A stretch of 64,000 nucleotides of DNA from CAZSRX01 sp964609675 [NCBI: uncultured Bacteroidota bacterium] (GTDB lineage Bacteria > CLD3 > SB21): the NCBI GenBank assembly GCA_964609675.1, contig CAZSRX010000016.1, positions 1 through 64,000 of the forward strand, written 5' to 3'. The translations under genes and the position numbers were made by a program. This document shows, piece by piece, positions 61,652 through 64,000 of this stretch. The notes beneath the pieces were generated by a model that worked only from the letters and a program-made list of their open reading frames with translations, made no database searches and was not told the origin of the DNA. Within the stretch, counting starts at the first letter, position 1. Every line of letters begins with the position of its first letter.

Positions 61652-61690
61652 AAGCCGTTCATCCTAAAAGGATGAACGGCTTATATTTTT
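61652..61690. terminator. Terminator after ftsZ
   Basis: AAGCCGTTCATCCT (61652-61665) and AGGATGAACGGCTT (61669-61682) are perfect complements around AAA, followed by ATATTTTT. It ends the dcw operon and, read from the other side, may end the DUF4175 gene. Confidence 0.9.
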
Positions 61691-61706
61691 AAATAAGGAT
61701 AAATAT

Positions 61707-64000
61707 CTATTTCTGTTTGTTAGCATCCATCTTTTCCAACGCTTCAAAATATTTACGAATCAGTTCCTGATAATCTTTGGAAAAACCTTCCTGCATGGCG
61801 CGCAGGAGGTCCTGACGGAGCTTGTTGCGGCGATCGGTGAGGTTATCCGGCAATTCGCCGGGACTCTTCGTTTTATAGGATTTAGCCGTCTCGCCTTTGC
61901 GTTTCTCGCTTTGATCCTTTTCGTGAATGGAACGGGTAGCGTCGAGCATGCGCTGTAATATTTTCTGCTGGCGTTCAATGGTTTTTCGATTGACGTTTTG
62001 GTTTTTCATGTCCTTGATGACTTCTTCCATGTCCTTGGCCATCTGGCCCAGTTGCCCCTGGAAGTTCTGTTGACCCTGCGCCTGCGCCTGAAGGGCTTCC
62101 ATCGCCTCCTTCAACGCCTGTTGTTCGGCCATCATACGGCCAAGCTGCGCCTGTTGCTCCTGCGAGAGCATGCCTTCGTTGCCGTCTTGTCCCTGGCCCG
62201 GCATAAGCGGTAGCGTACCGTCGTTGATCTGGCCTTGCTTGCCGGCCATCTGCTGAAGTTGCTGCATGAGTTGCTGCATACCCGTGCCGGACTGACCCTG
62301 TTGGATTTGGTTCATGCTTTCCATCAGCATCCGGATGGCCTCGTTGACCGAACCCATAGCCATTTGCTGCCGTTCAGTGGCGCCCAGGGCGTTACGTTCC
62401 GCCAGCTGACGTACGGACTCCTGCATGGAGGCGAGTGCCTGCCCGAACACTTTGCCGAGCGCGGAGTTCACAAAGAACGTCTGATTGGAAAGCGCAACGA
62501 GATTATCGGCAACGCGCTCCATGCCGGCCTGCAGATCGGCTTGTTCCTGCGCGCGCAGGCGGAAATCATCGCTCAGGTATGACAGGAGGCGGCTGTCCTG
62601 CAAGACGACTTCCTGGCCTTTGGAAATCTCCAGCAGGTCGTATATAATTTTACGCATGGCCGCCATAATCTGCTCGTCCTGCTGATCACGGAATTCCTTC
62701 TGCGCGCGGCTAACCTGGCGGGACAACGAATCCAGATCGTCTTTGACGGCCTGCTGGTTGTCGCGTTCCTGTTTCTGGTTTGCCCGTTTGTTCTGAATCG
62801 CGTTACGGGACTGCTGCATTTTGCTCTGGGTCTTGCCGCTTTTAATCTGCTCGGACGCTTTTTCAAGCTCTTTGGTTTCGTACTTCGGATTGATCTCTTT
62901 GACCGTCTCCTTCAGTAATTCCGCTTTTTTCTGCAGGTCATTGAGGGCCTTTTCTAAGCGTTCCTGTTCCCTGGCCAGCGCCTGCTGTTCCTCGTCAGTC
63001 TTGGTTTTCTGTGATTCCTGGTTAATCTGCTCCTGGCGACGCTTCAGGTCCTCCGTTTCCTTTCTTAGTTGGTCGAACATCATTTCCGCCTTGATACGCT
63101 TCAGCAGTTCCAGCGTGCGTTCCACGCTCTGCTTGAATGCCTCCTGGTCGAACTTAAACTGCTTCATGGCGTCCTTAAGCATCTTCGGGTCGAAGTTTTT
63201 CTGCATCGCCTCCTGCAGTTTGCGCATCATGTCCTGGAATTCTTTGTTGTTAATCTCGGAAAGCAGTTTCTGCAGTTCCTGGTATTTTTCCAGGGTTTCT
63301 TTGGAAAGGACGTTGTTCTCGTCGAGTTTCTGAGTCAACGCCTGCAGGTTTTCCTTCATCTCCTGAACTTGTTTCTGGAGGTTTTCCTGCTTCTCGGTCA
63401 GCTGCTTGATTTTTTCCTTGTCCTTCCAGTCTAATTTTTTATCCTTCAGCAGATCGCGATGGATATCCTCGAGTTCTTTTTGTATGTCTTCGCTTTTTTC
63501 CAGGATGTCTTCGGCTTTTTGAATCGCGAGATCCTGTCCTTTGGACGCTTCGGCGAATATCTCGGCCAGCGACGGGAAGCGCAGTTTTCTTACGGCGGAT
63601 TTGGCGCTCTTGGGCCCGCTGATGTTGTCGTTATCAAATACTTCCAGGTAAAAGCTCATCACGTCTTCCGGCTGGAGGTTGAGTTTTTCAAGGGCCCATG
63701 TATAAAAAATCGTCTGCGTGAGGTTGCCGGGCGCGAGGAGAAATGAGATGTCGGCCGAAGTATAATTTTCCTGAGGCGGCAGGAATCCCTTGGTTTCGTC
63801 TAATTTGTAATGCAAAAGTAGCCGCGACAGGCCGAAGTCATCCTGCGTCTCCGCGGTAATGCGTACGGTCATGTCTTCAGTGATATCGAAGTCCTGCGCC
63901 GGCTCAGTCATTTGTATAAACGGATACGCGTCCGGTATAACGGTGACCGCGTATTCAACCGGCTCGGCGCTCGGGATGCCTTCGGTATCGGTTAAATCAA
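61707..64000 (-). CDS. DUF4175-family protein, 5' end beyond the window
   Basis: The frame is open to the right edge, so at least 764 C-terminal residues are present and the start lies outside. The visible N-terminal part has Ig-like strands (VRITAETQDDFGLSRLLLHYKL, MSFYLEVFDNDNISGPKSAKS), which is typical of the region after the membrane helices in DUF4175 proteins. From about residue 160 on it is a long coiled coil rich in K, E and Q (ILEKSEDIQKELEDIHRDLL), then Q/M/G-rich sequence (MNQIQQGQSGTGMQQLMQQL). DUF4175 proteins occur near MoxR/DUF58/BatA genes in some phyla; their function is unknown. An internal ATG at 63911 is not the true start. Confidence 0.82.
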   Translation of the reverse strand, partial: DLTDTEGIPSAEPVEYAVTVIPDAYPFIQMTEPAQDFDITEDMTVRITAETQDDFGLSRLLLHYKLDETKGFLPPQENYTSADISFLLAPGNLTQTIFYTWALEKLNLQPEDVMSFYLEVFDNDNISGPKSAKSAVRKLRFPSLAEIFAEASKGQDLAIQKAEDILEKSEDIQKELEDIHRDLLKDKKLDWKDKEKIKQLTEKQENLQKQVQEMKENLQALTQKLDENNVLSKETLEKYQELQKLLSEINNKEFQDMMRKLQEAMQKNFDPKMLKDAMKQFKFDQEAFKQSVERTLELLKRIKAEMMFDQLRKETEDLKRRQEQINQESQKTKTDEEQQALAREQERLEKALNDLQKKAELLKETVKEINPKYETKELEKASEQIKSGKTQSKMQQSRNAIQNKRANQKQERDNQQAVKDDLDSLSRQVSRAQKEFRDQQDEQIMAAMRKIIYDLLEISKGQEVVLQDSRLLSYLSDDFRLRAQEQADLQAGMERVADNLVALSNQTFFVNSALGKVFGQALASMQESVRQLAERNALGATERQQMAMGSVNEAIRMLMESMNQIQQGQSGTGMQQLMQQLQQMAGKQGQINDGTLPLMPGQGQDGNEGMLSQEQQAQLGRMMAEQQALKEAMEALQAQAQGQQNFQGQLGQMAKDMEEVIKDMKNQNVNRKTIERQQKILQRMLDATRSIHEKDQSEKRKGETAKSYKTKSPGELPDNLTDRRNKLRQDLLRAMQEGFSKDYQELIRKYFEALEKMDANKQK

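Noticed and set aside
61707-63500. Low-complexity K/E/Q-rich region of the DUF4175 gene as a DNA repeat array
   Set aside because: The periodicity is at protein level (coiled coil) and the nucleotide sequence does not repeat in fixed units.

Overview
The window looks like a chromosomal segment of a diderm (Gram-negative) bacterium of the FCB superphylum, most plausibly a lineage outside Bacteroidota proper (Calditrichota, KSB1, Ignavibacteria or Marinimicrobia-like). The grounds are secreted proteins with the C-terminal FlgD/Ig-like 'NPFNP' sorting-type domain, PorV/UPF0164-like and FadL-like outer-membrane barrels, an outer-membrane-type barrel carrying ComEA-like helix-hairpin-helix repeats, and a Gram-negative dcw cluster. 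Several candidate promoters fit an ordinary sigma70 pattern (TTGnnn, 17 nt, TAnnnT) rather than the Bacteroidota -33/-7 type. The assignment is inferred from gene content only.

Layout. 1-2617: the end of an unidentified gene with two hairpins, then DUF58 and rsgA. 2670-6253 (minus): an EamA transporter with a hairpin over its ribosome binding site, then pdxS-pdxT (PLP synthase) and an orphan hypE. 6254-8674: gene-poor sequence with a decayed-looking stretch, msrB, and an AT-rich interval with strong inverted repeats and two opposed terminator-like hairpins (possible noncoding RNA). 8675-12034: sucC, adenosine deaminase, xerD. 12276-17326: a GNAT enzyme, a PH-domain membrane protein, an FAD-linked oxidase, and a divergent locus with a small membrane protein opposite an ECF sigma/anti-sigma/AlkD set. 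17581-21858: a LytS/LytR-type two-component pair, a DUF4440-like lipoprotein and a secreted beta-helix protein. 21981-24011 (minus): a fused E1 alpha/beta 2-oxoacid dehydrogenase.

24323-32978 is a five-gene plus-strand run in which every product carries an export signal: a lamin-tail/OB-fold protein, a PorV-like barrel, a helix-hairpin-helix barrel, a FadL-like barrel and a UshA-like 5'-nucleotidase. It is the best candidate for a little-described system, possibly surface binding and processing of DNA or nucleotides. 33056-44756 (minus) is a long operon: polyprenyl synthase, ptsH, ptsI, cheB, cheR with TPRs, a hybrid CheA with two Hpt domains and a tandem MshEN-like module, a membrane-embedded MCP, and hisS. 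45171-61630 is a nearly complete dcw cluster (mraZ to ftsZ) that lacks murE and ddl and has 10-bp MraZ-box arrays at its head. A DUF4175 gene on the minus strand runs off the right edge.

Most of the window is housekeeping. No CRISPR array, insertion sequence, prophage or tRNA gene was recognised.
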